A stretch of 64,000 nucleotides of DNA. Source: Nonomuraea cavernae. GTDB lineage: Bacteria > Actinomycetota > Actinomycetes > Streptosporangiales > Streptosporangiaceae. Of this stretch, positions 30,270 to 40,802 are shown one piece after another. The notes under the pieces are model-generated. The model did no database searches. It was not told where the DNA came from and saw only the letters and a list, made by a program, of their open reading frames with translations. A program made the position numbers and the translations under genes. The first letter of the stretch is position 1; every line of letters begins with the position of its first letter. The stretch is taken from NCBI RefSeq assembly GCF_014646355.1, contig NZ_BMNH01000002.1, forward strand, positions 360,247 to 424,246. The letters run 5' to 3'.

Positions 30270-30992
30270 ATGACCATCGAGCTCGCCCAGCCGCACTCTC
30301 CGGAGCGGCACCACACCCACCGGGACGTGTCCGGAGGGTGGTTGCGGCCGGCGGTGTTCGGCGCGATGGACGGACTCGTCTCGAACTTCGCGTTGATCGC
30401 CGGAGTGGTGGGCGCGGCGGGAGCGGGTCAGGCGGCGGTGCTGGCGGGGTTCGCGGGCCTGGCCGCCGGGGCGTTCTCGATGGCGGCGGGCGAATACACG
30501 TCGGTGAAGTCGCAGACGGAGCTGATGCGCGCGGAGATCGCCGTGGAGCGCCGCGAGCTGGCCCGCGACCCCGACGGAGAGCAGGCGGAGCTGGCCGCGC
30601 TGTACCGGTCCCGCGGCCTGGACGCCGAGCTGGCCGAGCAGGTGGCCGCCGGGCTGTCGGCCGACCCGGAGCAGGCGTTGCGCGTGCACGTACGCGAGGA
30701 GCTGGGCGTCGACCCGGACGACCTGCCCTCGCCCTACCTGGCCGCCGCCTCGTCCTTCGGCGCGTTCTCCGCCGGGGCGCTGGTGCCGCTGGTGCCGTTC
30801 CTGTTCGGGGCGTCGGGGCTGGGGGTGGCGGTGGTGCTGAGCGTGCTGGCGTTGTTCGGGTTCGGGGCGGTGGTGGCCCGGCTGACCGCCCGGCCGTGGT
30901 GGCTGGGCGGCCTGCGGCAGCTGGGGCTGGGCGTCGGCGCGGCGACCGTCACCTACGGGCTCGGCCACCTTCTCGGCGTCACGATCGCCTGA
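30270..30992 (+). CDS. VIT/CCC1-family iron or manganese transporter
   Basis: 240-residue integral membrane protein of the VIT1/CCC1 family, which moves Fe2+ or Mn2+ out of the cytosol. Helix 1 carries the family signature VFGAMDGLVSNFALIAGVVG, and helix 2 is GLAAGAFSMAAGEYTSVKSQ, with Met and Glu residues that bind metal in plant VIT1. The cytoplasmic segment from about 85 to 150 is rich in acidic residues, as in the metal-binding hub. Three more helices follow. GGAGG lies a few bases before the ATG. The IdeR-like box upstream supports iron control. Confidence 0.9.
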   Translation: MTIELAQPHSPERHHTHRDVSGGWLRPAVFGAMDGLVSNFALIAGVVGAAGAGQAAVLAGFAGLAAGAFSMAAGEYTSVKSQTELMRAEIAVERRELARDPDGEQAELAALYRSRGLDAELAEQVAAGLSADPEQALRVHVREELGVDPDDLPSPYLAAASSFGAFSAGALVPLVPFLFGASGLGVAVVLSVLALFGFGAVVARLTARPWWLGGLRQLGLGVGAATVTYGLGHLLGVTIA

Positions 30993-31009
30993 CATTCCAC
31001 GGGCACGCG

Positions 31010-31645
31010 CTAGGGACGACCGGCGGCCGCCAGGTTGACGCCGAGCCCGATGAGGGCGGCGCCGGTCAGACCGTCGACGCTCCGGCGTACGGCCGGCCTG
31101 GCGAACACCTTGCGCAACGCCCCCACGATGTTGGCCACCACCGTGAACCACGCCACCGTCCCCGCGAGCGCGACGACCGACAGCACCAGCGCGTCGCCCA
31201 GCGCGGCGTCAGAGGCGACGAACTGCGGCACCAGGGCCACGAAGAACAGCGCCGCCTTGGGGTTGAGCACGTTCGTCAGCAGCCCTTCGGCGAACGCCGC
31301 CCACGAGCTCCGGCCACCCGGATCCGGCACGTCCAGGCTCAGCTCGCCGCCCGAGCGCAGGGCCGCCCGCAGCGCCTTGACGCCAAGGAACAGCAGGTAG
31401 GCGGTGCCGACCACCTTGACCACGGTGAACGCCACCGCCGAGGCCGCCAGCAGGGCCGCGATGCCCGTCGCCGCGGCCGCCACCCAGGCGGACACCCCGA
31501 GGGAGATGCCCGCCGCGGCCGCCATGCCGCGGCCGCGACCGGAGACCGCCGAGCGGCGGACGACGACCGCGAAGTCGGGCCCGGGAGACATCGCCCCGAG
31601 CATCACCACTCCACCGAAGGCCACGATCTGCGTCACAGAGGTCAT
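31010..31645 (-). CDS. LysE/RhtB-family amino acid exporter
   Basis: 211-residue membrane protein with six predicted helices and the LysE signature GAMSPGPDFAVVVRRSAVSG near residues 17-36, followed by GISLGVSAWVAAA. The central NPKAALFFVALVPQFV motif is also typical. Such proteins export amino acids or homoserine-type compounds; the substrate cannot be read from sequence. The ATG at 31645 is used. It lies downstream of the GH36 gene on the same strand with 37 bases between and converges on the VIT gene. Confidence 0.88.
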   Translation of the reverse strand: MTSVTQIVAFGGVVMLGAMSPGPDFAVVVRRSAVSGRGRGMAAAAGISLGVSAWVAAAATGIAALLAASAVAFTVVKVVGTAYLLFLGVKALRAALRSGGELSLDVPDPGGRSSWAAFAEGLLTNVLNPKAALFFVALVPQFVASDAALGDALVLSVVALAGTVAWFTVVANIVGALRKVFARPAVRRSVDGLTGAALIGLGVNLAAAGRP

Positions 31646-31682
31646 GACGCCCTACCCTACGGCGCGCGGGCGGGCCGAAGCC

Positions 31683-33869
31683 CTATGTCCGTCGCAGCAC
31701 CACCATCTCGCTGCGGTAGTCGGCGCCCGCGTGCCGCCAGGTCGGCAGGACCAGTCCGTGGTGCATGAGGGTGGCGCCGTGCCGGTCGACGCCATGGGCG
31801 TCCCGGTAGACGGCGTCGGGGTCGAGGCCGGCCAGCCGCAGCCGCCGGGGCGGCCGCCGGTCCAGCGTGTACGGGTTGTAGGCGAGCACGACGACCCGGT
31901 CACCGAGGGTGTACTGCACGGCCGAGGCGGTGCTGCCGGGCGTGCCGTCCAGCCGGTGCAGGACGCCGTGCTGGATGACCGGCCGCACCGCCTTGTAGTC
32001 GGCGACCAGCCGCCGCGCCTCCTCCAGCTCCTCGTCGCTCCACCGGGTCAGGTCGCCGCCGATGCCGAGCGTGCCGGCCATGGCGACGTGGAACCGGTAG
32101 CGCAGCGGCACCGCGCGACCGGTGATCGGGTTGGGGCTGTCGGTCACCCAGCAGGACATGGCGCTCGCCGGGTAGAGGAAGGAGAAGCCCTGCTGGATCG
32201 GCTGCCGGTCGCGGGCGTCGGTGTTGTCGGAGGTCCACACCTGGTCCGTACGCCGCAGCACGCCGAAGTCGATCCGCCCGCCGCCGCCGGAGCACGACTC
32301 GATCCTGAGCCGGGGATGCCGCCGGCGCAGCTCGTCCATGATCGCGTAGACGCCTCTGGTGTGCTCGATCCAGAGCAGGTCGCCGCCCTCGGCCCAGCCG
32401 GCCTGGCTGAAGCTGCGGTTCATGTCCCACTTGAGGTAGGCCAGGTCGTGCTCGCCGACCAGGCCGTCGAGCCAGCCGAGCGCCCAGGCGCGCACGTCGT
32501 CACGGGCGAAGTTGAGCACGAGCTGGTTGCGCATGGTGTCGCGGCGGCGTCCGGGATAGTGCAGCACCCAGTCGGGACGCTCGCGGTAGAGGTCGCTGTC
32601 GGGGTTGACCATCTCGGGCTCGACCCAGAGACCGGGCAGCATGCCCAGCTCGCGGACCCCGGCGAAGAGCGCGCCCAGGCCGCGCGGGAAGCGGTCGGGG
32701 TTCGGCCACCAGTCGCCGAGGCCGCGGGTGTCGTCGGTGCGCCGGCCGAACCAGCCGTCGTCCACGACGAACAGCTCCACGCCCAGGCCGGCGGCCCTGC
32801 GGGCGAGGTCGAGCTGGCCCTCCTCGGTGACGTCGAACCAGGTGGCCTCCCACGAGTTGTAGAGCACGGGCCGTTCCTCGTCCGGAGTGGGCAGCACGTG
32901 CCGGCGGGCGTGGTCGTGCCAGGCCCGGCTGGCCGCGCCGTGGCCGCCGTCGGTGTGCAGGCCGAGCGCGGGCGGGGTGCTCAGGGTGGCGCCGGGGGCG
33001 AGCGGCCAGGACAGGCCCTCGTGGCCGAACCCGGCGCTGACCGCCACGTCGCCTTCGGGCCGCCGCTGGGTGGTGAGCCGCCACGAGCCGCTCCAGGCCA
33101 GCGCCACGCTCCAGACCCGGCCGCTGGTCTCGGTGGCGTCACCGATCATGATCCACGGGTTGGCCTTGTGGGAGGTGGTGCCGGTCCGGCTGGTGAACGT
33201 CGTCTCGCCGGGCGGCAGCTCGCCGTGGTGCACGTGGGTCTCGCTCCCCCACCCGCCCGCCACGCCGGTGTAGCGGAACCCGGCCTGCTCGGGGATGACC
33301 CAGCTCCCGGAGTCGGCCCGCAGCAGCCGCACCGGGTCGGCCGACTCGTTGGTCAGGGTCACCCAGCGCTCGATGACGTCGCAGTCGTCGAAGACGCGGA
33401 AGTGCAGGCCGACGCGCAGGCCGTAGGCGTGGTCGCGCAGCACGAGGCCGAGCTCGTTCGCGCCGTGGACGGCCTGCTCGAAGCGGAGCTCGACCGAGCG
33501 CACCCCGCCCGGGTGGACGGCCTGCAGCGACGGCACGCCCCAGCGGCGGCCGCCGTCGACGGGCAGCAGCTCGCCGGCGTCGGCGGGGTCGAGGAAGCCG
33601 GTGCGGATCCCGCCCGGCGACGGGTCGGTGAGCTGGCCGAGCGCCGCGACGGGCGGGCGCGGGCCCCAGTAGCGCTGGACGACGCGGGTCTCTCCGCCCG
33701 TCGCGGCACGCGGCTCCGCTCCCGGCCCGTCGTCCGGGCCGATGTCGATCTCCACGCCGGTCCCGGCGTCGGCCGTCGCCGGGACCGTCTCGACGCTGAA
33801 GACGTACGCGGTGGCCGGGGTGAGCGCCGCCCAGGTGTGGTCGCGGCCGGGTACCGGGATGAGGGGCAT
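31683..33869 (-). CDS. Alpha-galactosidase, glycoside hydrolase family 36
   Basis: 728-residue cytoplasmic enzyme of GH36. The nucleophile is Asp482 in YLKWDMNRSF and the acid/base Asp548 in VWTSDNTDARDR. The family motif IESCSGGGGRIDFGVL lies between them. The N-terminal beta-sandwich and central barrel are full length (usual size 700-730). It releases galactose from melibiose, raffinose or galactosyl ends. There is no signal peptide. The gene follows pgi after 58 bases on the same strand and is probably in the same operon, which fits feeding of sugar phosphates into glycolysis. Confidence 0.92.
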   Translation of the reverse strand: MPLIPVPGRDHTWAALTPATAYVFSVETVPATADAGTGVEIDIGPDDGPGAEPRAATGGETRVVQRYWGPRPPVAALGQLTDPSPGGIRTGFLDPADAGELLPVDGGRRWGVPSLQAVHPGGVRSVELRFEQAVHGANELGLVLRDHAYGLRVGLHFRVFDDCDVIERWVTLTNESADPVRLLRADSGSWVIPEQAGFRYTGVAGGWGSETHVHHGELPPGETTFTSRTGTTSHKANPWIMIGDATETSGRVWSVALAWSGSWRLTTQRRPEGDVAVSAGFGHEGLSWPLAPGATLSTPPALGLHTDGGHGAASRAWHDHARRHVLPTPDEERPVLYNSWEATWFDVTEEGQLDLARRAAGLGVELFVVDDGWFGRRTDDTRGLGDWWPNPDRFPRGLGALFAGVRELGMLPGLWVEPEMVNPDSDLYRERPDWVLHYPGRRRDTMRNQLVLNFARDDVRAWALGWLDGLVGEHDLAYLKWDMNRSFSQAGWAEGGDLLWIEHTRGVYAIMDELRRRHPRLRIESCSGGGGRIDFGVLRRTDQVWTSDNTDARDRQPIQQGFSFLYPASAMSCWVTDSPNPITGRAVPLRYRFHVAMAGTLGIGGDLTRWSDEELEEARRLVADYKAVRPVIQHGVLHRLDGTPGSTASAVQYTLGDRVVVLAYNPYTLDRRPPRRLRLAGLDPDAVYRDAHGVDRHGATLMHHGLVLPTWRHAGADYRSEMVVLRRT

Positions 33870-33927
33870 GCCTGAGATCGTCGGACGGCCGGGCCCCGGC
33901 CGTCAACGCGGGCACGCCCCGGGGCGG

Positions 33928-35559
33928 TCAGGGACGCCGGCCGCGCAGCTCCCGGTAGGCGCGCACGAGCCGCTCGGTGGACGGATCGGGGAAGGCGACC
34001 GGCGGCTCCTCGGCGGTGAGCGCGGGCGCCAGGTCGAGCGCCATCTTCTTGCCCAGCTCGACGCCCCACTGGTCGAAGGAGTCGATGCCCCAGACGGTGC
34101 CCTCGACGAACACGATGTGCTCGTAGAGCGCGACGAGCTGGCCCAGCGTGAAGGGGGTGAGCTTGGGCGCCAGGATCGTCGAGGTGGGCCGGTTGCCCGG
34201 CATCACCTTGTGCGGGACGAGCCCGGCCGGCGTGCCCTCGCCGGCGATCTCCTCGGCGGTCCTGCCGAACGCGAGCGCCGAGGTCTGCGCGAACAGGTTG
34301 GCGTTGAGCAGGTCGTGCATGCCCTCGCGGTCCTCGAACGGCTCGGCGAAGCCGATGAAGTCGGCCGGCACCAGGCGGGTGCCCTGGTGGAGCAGCTGGT
34401 AGAAGGCGTGCTGGCCGTTGGTGCCGGGCTCGCCCCAGAAGATCTCGCCGGTGGCGGCGGTGACGGGCTCGCCGTCGGCGCCCACCGACTTGCCGTTGGA
34501 CTCCATGGTCAGCTGCTGCAGGTAGGCCGGGAAGCGGTGCAGCCGCTGGCTGTAGGGCAGGACGGCCCTGGTCTCGGCGCCGAAGAAGTTGGAGTACCAG
34601 ATGCCGAGCAGCCCGAGCAGCACGGGCATGTTGGCCGCGAACGGCGCGCTGCGGAAGTGCTCGTCGATGACGTGGAACCCGGCCAGCATCTCGCGGAACC
34701 GCTCGGGCCCGATGGCGAGCATCAGCGACAGGCCGATCGCGCCGTCGTAGGAGTAGCGCCCGCCCACCCAGTCCCAGAAGCCGAACATGTTCGCCGTGTC
34801 GATGCCGAACTCGGCGACCTTGGCGGCGTTGGTGGAGACGGCCACGAAGTGCCGGGCGACGGCGTCCTCACCGAGCGCGCCGACCAGCCAGTCGCGGGCG
34901 ACCTTGGCGTTGGTGAGGGTCTCGAGCGTGGTGAACGTCTTGGAGCTGATCACGAACAACGTGGTCGCGGGGTCGAGCCCGGCGAGGTTGCCGGTGATGT
35001 CGGCCGGGTCGATGTTGGAGACGAACCTGGCCTGGACGCCCGCGTCGGCGTAGTCGCGCAGCGCCTCGTAGGCCATGGCGGGGCCCAGGTCGGAGCCGCC
35101 GATGCCGATGTTGACCACCGTCGTGATCGGCTGCCCGGTGGCACCGCGCCACTCGCGGGAGCGGACCCGGTCGGCGAAGGCGCTCATCCTGCCGAGCACC
35201 TCGTGCACGTCGGCGGTCACGTCCTGACCGTCGACGACGAGCGCCGCGCCGGGCGGCGTGCGCAGCGCCACGTGCAGCACCGCCCGATCCTCGCTGACGT
35301 TGATGTGGTCGCCGCGGAACATGGCCTCGACGCGCTCGCGCAGCCCGGCCCGCTCGGCCAGCGCCACCAGCAGGTCGACGGTCTCGGACGTCACCCGGTG
35401 CTTGGAGTAGTCGAGGAGCAGGTCACCGGCGGTCAGCGTCATCCGCCCGGCGCGGCCGGGGTCCTCGGCGAACAGCTCCCGAAGGTGCCTGCCCGCCAGC
35501 TCCTCGTGGTGCTTGGCCAGAGCCGTCCACTCGTGGCTCCGGGTGATGTCGCCGCCCAC
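33928..35559 (-). CDS. pgi: Glucose-6-phosphate isomerase
   Basis: 543-residue enzyme interconverting glucose-6-phosphate and fructose-6-phosphate. Signature segments are present: [59 protein letters not shown] with the catalytic residues, and the PROSITE-type [18 protein letters not shown] at 35559 has GAGGAGGA 4 bases upstream and is preferred; the frame continues 11 codons further to another GTG. The length matches bacterial PGI (about 550). Upstream lies the IlvD/Edd gene, downstream GH36. Here it links galactoside use to fructose-6-phosphate, a phosphoketolase substrate. Confidence 0.95.
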   Translation of the reverse strand: MGGDITRSHEWTALAKHHEELAGRHLRELFAEDPGRAGRMTLTAGDLLLDYSKHRVTSETVDLLVALAERAGLRERVEAMFRGDHINVSEDRAVLHVALRTPPGAALVVDGQDVTADVHEVLGRMSAFADRVRSREWRGATGQPITTVVNIGIGGSDLGPAMAYEALRDYADAGVQARFVSNIDPADITGNLAGLDPATTLFVISSKTFTTLETLTNAKVARDWLVGALGEDAVARHFVAVSTNAAKVAEFGIDTANMFGFWDWVGGRYSYDGAIGLSLMLAIGPERFREMLAGFHVIDEHFRSAPFAANMPVLLGLLGIWYSNFFGAETRAVLPYSQRLHRFPAYLQQLTMESNGKSVGADGEPVTAATGEIFWGEPGTNGQHAFYQLLHQGTRLVPADFIGFAEPFEDREGMHDLLNANLFAQTSALAFGRTAEEIAGEGTPAGLVPHKVMPGNRPTSTILAPKLTPFTLGQLVALYEHIVFVEGTVWGIDSFDQWGVELGKKMALDLAPALTAEEPPVAFPDPSTERLVRAYRELRGRRP

Positions 35560-35656
35560 GTCTTCCTCCTCGTACCGTCGAAAACCGATCACATGCTGCC
35601 GTAACCCCGTACCCGGCTGGGACGATTCCGCGCACGGCGGAGTGACTCTTCAGCCG

Positions 35657-37363
35657 TCAGTGGGAGTCGCGGCCCACGCCCGCGCCGCTCGACCCGGTGA
35701 GGAAGTCGAGGTCGGCTCCCCGGTCGGCCTGGGTGACGTGGTCGACGTAAAGGCGTTCCCAGCCGCGTACGGGGCGGGCGTGGCCGGTCATGACCGGCTC
35801 GCGGGCGGCCAGCTCACCGGCGGGCAGGTCCACGTCGAGGCGGCGGGCGGCCACGTCGAGCACGATGGGGTCACCGGTGCGCACCCGGGCCAGCGGCCCG
35901 CCCGCGGCGGCCTCCGGCGCGACGTGCAGGACGACCGTGCCGTAGGCGGTGCCGCTCATCCGCGCGTCGCTGATCCGCACCATGTCGCGCACCCCCTTGG
36001 CCAGCAGTCTGGCGGGCAGCGGCAGGTTGCCGACCTCCGGCATGCCCGGGTAGCCCCTGGGCCCGCAGCCGCGCAGCACCAGCACGGACGTCTCGTCCAC
36101 GTCGAGGTCGGGTGAGTCGAGCCGGGCGTGGACGTCCTCGATGCCGTCGAAGACGACGGCCCGGCCGCGGTGCCGGAGCAGCTCGGGCGAGGCGGCGGCG
36201 GGTTTGATCACGGCGCCGTCGGGGGCGAGGTTTCCGCGCAGGACCGCGATGCCCGCGTCGGGCAGCAGCGGGTCGGCGCGCCGCCTGATGACGGTCTCGT
36301 CCCAGATGACGGCGTCCGCGAGGTGCTCGACGAGCGGCCGGCCGGTGACGGTCGGCGCGGCGGGGTCGAGCAGGTCCTCGACCTCCTTCAGCAGGGCGAG
36401 CAGCCCGCCCGCCCGGAACAGGTCGTCCATCAGGTGGCGGCCGGCGGGCTGGAGGTCGGCGAGCAGCGGCACCCCGGAGCCCGCGCGGTCGAAGTCGTCG
36501 AGGGTGAGCGGGACGCCCAGGCGGCCGGCGATGGCCAGCAGGTGGACGACCGCGTTGGTGGAGCCGCCGATCGCGGCGAGGGTCACGATCGCGTTCAGGA
36601 ACGAGCCCCTGGTCATCACGTCGCTCGGGCGGCGGCCCCGGCGCACCAGCTCGACGGCGAGCCGGCCGGTCTCGTGGGAGCGCTGGAGCAGCCTGCTGTC
36701 GGGGGCGGGAGTGCCGGCCGTACCGGGCAGGGTCATGCCGAGGGCCTCGGCCACGCAGGCCATGGTGGAGGCGGTGCCCATCGTGTTGCAGTGGCCACGG
36801 CTGCGGATCATCGACGACTCCGACCGCAGGAACGCCTCGCGGGACAGGGTGCCGGCGCGCACCTCCTCGCTGAGCCGCCACACGTCGGTGCCGCAGCCGA
36901 GGGGCACGCCGCGGAAGTGGCCGGTCAGCATCGGGCCGCCGGGCAGCACGACCGCGGGCAGGTCGACCGAGGCGGCGGCCATGAGCAGCGACGGGATCGT
37001 CTTGTCGCAGCCGCCGAGCAGCACCACGCCGTCGATCGGGTTGGCGCGCAGCATCTCCTCGGTGGCCATGGCGGCGAGATTGCGCCAGAGCATCGCGGTG
37101 GGCCGGACGTTGGTCTCGCCCAGGGAGACGACCGGCAGGTTGAGCGGGATCCCACCGGCCGCCCACACGCCCTGCTTCACGCTGTCGGCGATCTCGTTCA
37201 GATGGGAGTTGCAGGGGGTGAGGTCGGAGGCGGTGTTGGCGATCGCGATGTGCGGCCGCTCGCCGTCGAACGCCTCGTCCGGCAGGCCGCGGCGCATCCA
37301 GGCACGGTGGATGAAGGAGTTTCGGTCGTCACCTGAGTACCAGCGCGCACTGCGGAGACCCAT
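35657..37363 (-). CDS. IlvD/Edd-family dehydratase
   Basis: 568-residue iron-sulfur dehydratase. Cluster cysteines are visible in ASDLTPCNSHL, LLGGCDKTIPS and RGHCNTMGTASTM, and the C-terminal motifs GRAVVFDGIEDVHARLD and SDARMSGTAYGTVVLHVAPE are intact. Sugar-acid dehydratases and dihydroxy-acid dehydratase share this fold. The SARWYSGDDRNSFIHRAWMR start is more like L-arabonate, D-xylonate or related sugar-acid dehydratases than IlvD. With sugar genes around it, sugar-acid breakdown is the better guess. ATG at 37363 or 37375 can start it; neither has a strong ribosome site. Confidence 0.82.
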   Translation of the reverse strand: MGLRSARWYSGDDRNSFIHRAWMRRGLPDEAFDGERPHIAIANTASDLTPCNSHLNEIADSVKQGVWAAGGIPLNLPVVSLGETNVRPTAMLWRNLAAMATEEMLRANPIDGVVLLGGCDKTIPSLLMAAASVDLPAVVLPGGPMLTGHFRGVPLGCGTDVWRLSEEVRAGTLSREAFLRSESSMIRSRGHCNTMGTASTMACVAEALGMTLPGTAGTPAPDSRLLQRSHETGRLAVELVRRGRRPSDVMTRGSFLNAIVTLAAIGGSTNAVVHLLAIAGRLGVPLTLDDFDRAGSGVPLLADLQPAGRHLMDDLFRAGGLLALLKEVEDLLDPAAPTVTGRPLVEHLADAVIWDETVIRRRADPLLPDAGIAVLRGNLAPDGAVIKPAAASPELLRHRGRAVVFDGIEDVHARLDSPDLDVDETSVLVLRGCGPRGYPGMPEVGNLPLPARLLAKGVRDMVRISDARMSGTAYGTVVLHVAPEAAAGGPLARVRTGDPIVLDVAARRLDVDLPAGELAAREPVMTGHARPVRGWERLYVDHVTQADRGADLDFLTGSSGAGVGRDSH

Positions 37364-37484
37364 GTCCGGCACCATATCGCGACCTGTCCGGATATCCAGG
37401 GGGACGCCGGGCGCCGGGCCTCCGGGGGTGGGCCGGGATCGAGCCGGGGATCGAACGGCGGATGCCAGAGGCCGTGCGCCGGGG

Positions 37485-37952
37485 TCAGGCGCGGTCGGCG
37501 GACCCGCTCGCGGGCCGGTGGGACCGCTCGGCGCGGCCACCGGGCAGCTTCTTGGCGATGAGGACGGTGGTGCCGGCGGGGCCGGTCGCGAACACCGCGC
37601 CGTCGGTGAGCCGGCGGATCAGCCAGATGCCCCGGCCGCCGAGCTGGGAGGGCTCGGGCAGCTCCGACTCGTCGAGGTAGCGCGCGGGGATGCCGCCGCC
37701 GGAGTCTCTGACCTCGCAGAGCAGGGTCTCGCCCTCGCGCCACAGGCGCAGCCGCCCCTGCCCGCCGCCATGGGCCAGGACATTGACCAGACACTCGTTG
37801 ACCGCCATGACGAAGTCTTCGAGCCGCTCGCCGATCAACCCCTGCTCGCGCGCGTGCCGCTGGACGGCGGCGCGGGTGTCGGCCAGGCTGCTCTCCGCGA
37901 AGAACGTGACGAACAACGGCGGGGGGCCGACATCACCGGAGTCTGTGTTCAC
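37485..37952 (-). CDS. RsbW-like ATP-binding protein (anti-sigma kinase fold), copy 1
   Basis: 155-residue GHKL-type ATPase domain alone. The N box is AVNECLVNVLAHGG, the G1 box VRDSGGGIP and the G2 box LGGRGIWLIRRL. The final 25 residues are Arg/Ser-rich. Actinobacteria use many such proteins as anti-sigma or serine kinases that bind STAS-domain partners. No STAS, sigma or phosphatase gene is adjacent, so the partner is unknown. GTG at 37952 follows AGGCGGGCGG. It sits 30 bases behind a paralogue on the same strand. Confidence 0.85.
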   Translation of the reverse strand: MNTDSGDVGPPPLFVTFFAESSLADTRAAVQRHAREQGLIGERLEDFVMAVNECLVNVLAHGGGQGRLRLWREGETLLCEVRDSGGGIPARYLDESELPEPSQLGGRGIWLIRRLTDGAVFATGPAGTTVLIAKKLPGGRAERSHRPASGSADRA

Positions 37953-37982
37953 CCGCCCGCCTACCAGAGCTGAATGGGGCCC

Positions 37983-38408
37983 TTACGGCACAGCGCCCTC
38001 GCGTGCGGAGAGGTCCATCGCGATGTGTACGGCGGTGCCATCCGGGCCGGTCGTAAGGGCGACCTTATCCGCCAGGCGACGGATCAGCCAAATGCCCCAG
38101 CCTCCCAGCGAGGACGGCGGCGGCGGATCGGTGCGGTCCAGCCGGCGCGCGGGGATGCCGGGCCCCTGGTCCTCGATCTCGCAGTGCAGGGCGCCTCGCC
38201 GGCACCACACGCGCAGCCGGCCGCGTCCGCCGCCGTGGGCGACGGCGTTGACCATGGCCTCGTTCACCACCAGGGCGAGGTCGATCACCCGCTCGGGCGA
38301 CATTCCCTGGGCCCGGGCCAGGCTCATCGCGGCGGTGCGCGCCCGTGGGATGTTCTTCTGGGTGAAGGGAATGCTGAACGCCTGCTCGTCTGCTCTCCTG
38401 ATCTCCAT
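37983..38408 (-). CDS. RsbW-like ATP-binding protein (anti-sigma kinase fold), copy 2
   Basis: 141-residue paralogue of the following gene. The N box is VVNEAMVNAVAHGG, the G1 box IEDQGPGIP, and LGGWGIWLIRRLAD the G2 region. The two share the LLxxW, PARxLD and GIWLIRRL blocks, so a tandem duplication is likely. The start is the ATG at 38408. It is divergent from the phosphoketolase gene with a 90-bp shared control region. A link between the kinase-like pair and the carbon shunt is possible but only positional. Confidence 0.85.
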   Translation of the reverse strand: MEIRRADEQAFSIPFTQKNIPRARTAAMSLARAQGMSPERVIDLALVVNEAMVNAVAHGGGRGRLRVWCRRGALHCEIEDQGPGIPARRLDRTDPPPPSSLGGWGIWLIRRLADKVALTTGPDGTAVHIAMDLSAREGAVP

Positions 38409-38498
38409 GACGCCTCGCTGCTCGACGGATTCGCATCCTCTGCCCAGGAGAGGTGATCTAATCCGGTTGAGTCGCCAGTTTGGAGGAATCAGCTAGTC

Positions 38499-40802
38499 AT
38501 GGATCAAATCGACGCCTTCTGGCGTGCGGCGAACTACCTGTCGGTAGGCCAGATCTACCTGCTCGACAACCCGCTGCTGACCGAACCTCTCCGGCCCGAG
38601 CACGTCAAGCCACGTCTGCTCGGCCACTGGGGCACCACGCCGGGGCTCAACTTCTGCTTCGCCCACCTGAACCGGCTCATCAAGGAGCACGACCAGGACA
38701 TGATCTACGTCGTCGGGCCCGGGCACGGCGGCCCGGCGGCCGTGGCGCTGTCCTGGCTGGAGGGCTCCTATTCGGAGAAGTACCCGAACGTGTCGCGGGA
38801 CGCGGAGGGCATGCGGCGGCTCTTCCGCCAGTTCTCCTTTCCCGGCGGCATCCCGAGCCACGTCGCGCCCGAGACGCCGGGCTCCATCAACGAGGGCGGC
38901 GAGCTGGGCTACAGCCTCGCGCACGCGTTCGGCGCGGCGTTCGACAACCCCGACCTGATGGTGGCGTGCGTCATCGGCGACGGAGAGGCGGAGACCGGCC
39001 CGCTGGCCGCCAGCTGGCACTCCAACAAGCTGCTCAACCGCCGGCGCGACGGCGTGGTGCTGCCGATCCTGCACCTCAACGGATACAAGATCGCCAATCC
39101 CACCATCCTGGCCAGGATCCCGCTGGAAGAGCTGATCAAACTCATGGAGGGGTACGGCTACCGGCCCCACCTCGTGGGCCCGGACCACCTGGAGATGGCG
39201 ACCACGCTCGACCAGGCCCATTCCGAGATCGCCGCCTACAAGGCCGGCAAGGCCGACCGGCTGCCGATGATCATCCTTCGGACGCCGAAGGGCTGGACCG
39301 GGCCCCGCGAGGTCGACGGCCTGCCCGTCGAGGGGACGTGGCGCTCGCACCAGGTGCCGCTCACCGACGTACGGAACCGGCCGGACCGGCTGGCCCAGCT
39401 GGAGGAGTGGATGCGCTCTTACCGGCCGGAGGAGCTGTTCGACGCCGACGGCCGCCCGGTGCCCGAGATCCTGCGGTCGGTGCCGGTGGGTCCGCTCCGG
39501 ATGAGCGCCAACCCGCACGCCAACGGCGGCGAGCTGCTGCAGCCGTTGCGGCTGCCCGACTTCCGGTCGTACGCGGTCGAGGTGAAGGCGCCGGCCGTCC
39601 AGTCGACCGAGCCGACCCGGGCGCTGGGCGGGCTGCTGCGCGACGTCATCGCCGCCAATCGGTCGATCTTCCGGCTCATGGGGCCCGACGAGACCGCCTC
39701 CAACCGGCTCTCGGACGTCTTCTCGGTCACCGACCGGGCGTGGGACGCGGCCATCGAGCCGACCGACGAGCACCTGGCCCCGGGCGGGCAGGTCATGGAG
39801 GTCTTGAGCGAGCACCTGTGCCAGGGCTGGCTGGAGGGCTATCTGCTGACCGGGCGGCACGGCCTGTTCAACTGCTATGAGGCGTTCATCCACATCGTCG
39901 ACTCGATGTTCAACCAGCACGCCAAGTGGCTGGAGTCGTCGCGGAAGATCCCGTGGCGGCTGCCCGTGGCCTCGCTCAACTATCTGCTGTCCTCGCACGT
40001 CTGGCGGCAGGACCACAACGGCTTCAGCCACCAGGATCCGGGCTTCCTGGACGTGGTGGTCAACAAGAAGGCCGAGGTCGTGCGGGTCTACCTGCCGCCG
40101 GACGCCAACACGCTGCTCTCGGTGGGAGACCACTGCCTGCGCTCGCGCGACTACGTGAACGTGATCGTGGCGGGCAAGCAGCCGGTGCTCGACCTGTTCA
40201 CCATGGACGAGGCCATCGCCCACTGCACCCGGGGGCTGGGCATCCTGCCGTGGGCCTCGACCGACGCCGGGACCGACCCGGACGTGGTGCTGGCGTGCGC
40301 CGGCGACGTGCCCACCCTGGAGACGCTCGCCGCCGCCGCGCTGCTGCGCGAGTACCTGCCGCAGCTGAGGGTCCGGGTGGTCAACGTGGTCGACCTGATG
40401 CGCCTGCAGCCGCACTCGGAGCACCCGCACGGCATGTCGGACGCCGAGTTCGACACGCTGTTCACCGCCGACCGGCCGGTGGTCTTCAACTTCCACGGCT
40501 ACCCGTCGCTGATCCACCAGCTCACCTACCGCCGCAATGGGCACCCCAACCTGCACGTGCGCGGCTACAAGGAGGAGGGCACCACGACGACGCCGTTCGA
40601 CATGGTCATGCTCAACGACATCGACCGCTTCCACCTGGTCATGGACGTGATCGACCGTGTTCCCGGCCTCGGCAGCACCCAGGCCCACCTGCGCCAGCAC
40701 ATGATGGACTCCCGGCTGCGGGCGCGCGCCTACACCCGTGAGCACGGCGAGGACCTTCCGGAGATCAGTGGATGGACATGGCCGAACGCATTCTCGTCGT
40801 GA
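38499..40802 (+). CDS. xfp: Xylulose-5-phosphate/fructose-6-phosphate phosphoketolase
   Basis: 767-residue thiamine-diphosphate enzyme that splits fructose-6-phosphate or xylulose-5-phosphate into acetyl phosphate and erythrose-4- or glyceraldehyde-3-phosphate. Family hallmarks are [26 protein letters not shown], the ThDP motif [22 protein letters not shown] and, later, the PYR-domain [20 protein letters not shown]. The length is near the usual 790. GGAGGA lies 11 bases before the ATG. The acetate kinase gene overlaps its 3' end by 31 bases, so the two form one unit: acetyl phosphate is passed on to make ATP and acetate. Confidence 0.94.
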   Translation: MDQIDAFWRAANYLSVGQIYLLDNPLLTEPLRPEHVKPRLLGHWGTTPGLNFCFAHLNRLIKEHDQDMIYVVGPGHGGPAAVALSWLEGSYSEKYPNVSRDAEGMRRLFRQFSFPGGIPSHVAPETPGSINEGGELGYSLAHAFGAAFDNPDLMVACVIGDGEAETGPLAASWHSNKLLNRRRDGVVLPILHLNGYKIANPTILARIPLEELIKLMEGYGYRPHLVGPDHLEMATTLDQAHSEIAAYKAGKADRLPMIILRTPKGWTGPREVDGLPVEGTWRSHQVPLTDVRNRPDRLAQLEEWMRSYRPEELFDADGRPVPEILRSVPVGPLRMSANPHANGGELLQPLRLPDFRSYAVEVKAPAVQSTEPTRALGGLLRDVIAANRSIFRLMGPDETASNRLSDVFSVTDRAWDAAIEPTDEHLAPGGQVMEVLSEHLCQGWLEGYLLTGRHGLFNCYEAFIHIVDSMFNQHAKWLESSRKIPWRLPVASLNYLLSSHVWRQDHNGFSHQDPGFLDVVVNKKAEVVRVYLPPDANTLLSVGDHCLRSRDYVNVIVAGKQPVLDLFTMDEAIAHCTRGLGILPWASTDAGTDPDVVLACAGDVPTLETLAAAALLREYLPQLRVRVVNVVDLMRLQPHSEHPHGMSDAEFDTLFTADRPVVFNFHGYPSLIHQLTYRRNGHPNLHVRGYKEEGTTTTPFDMVMLNDIDRFHLVMDVIDRVPGLGSTQAHLRQHMMDSRLRARAYTREHGEDLPEISGWTWPNAFSS

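Noticed and set aside
33742..35604. A 620-codon open frame on the plus strand
   Set aside because: It is the antisense shadow of pgi, whose protein has full family motifs.
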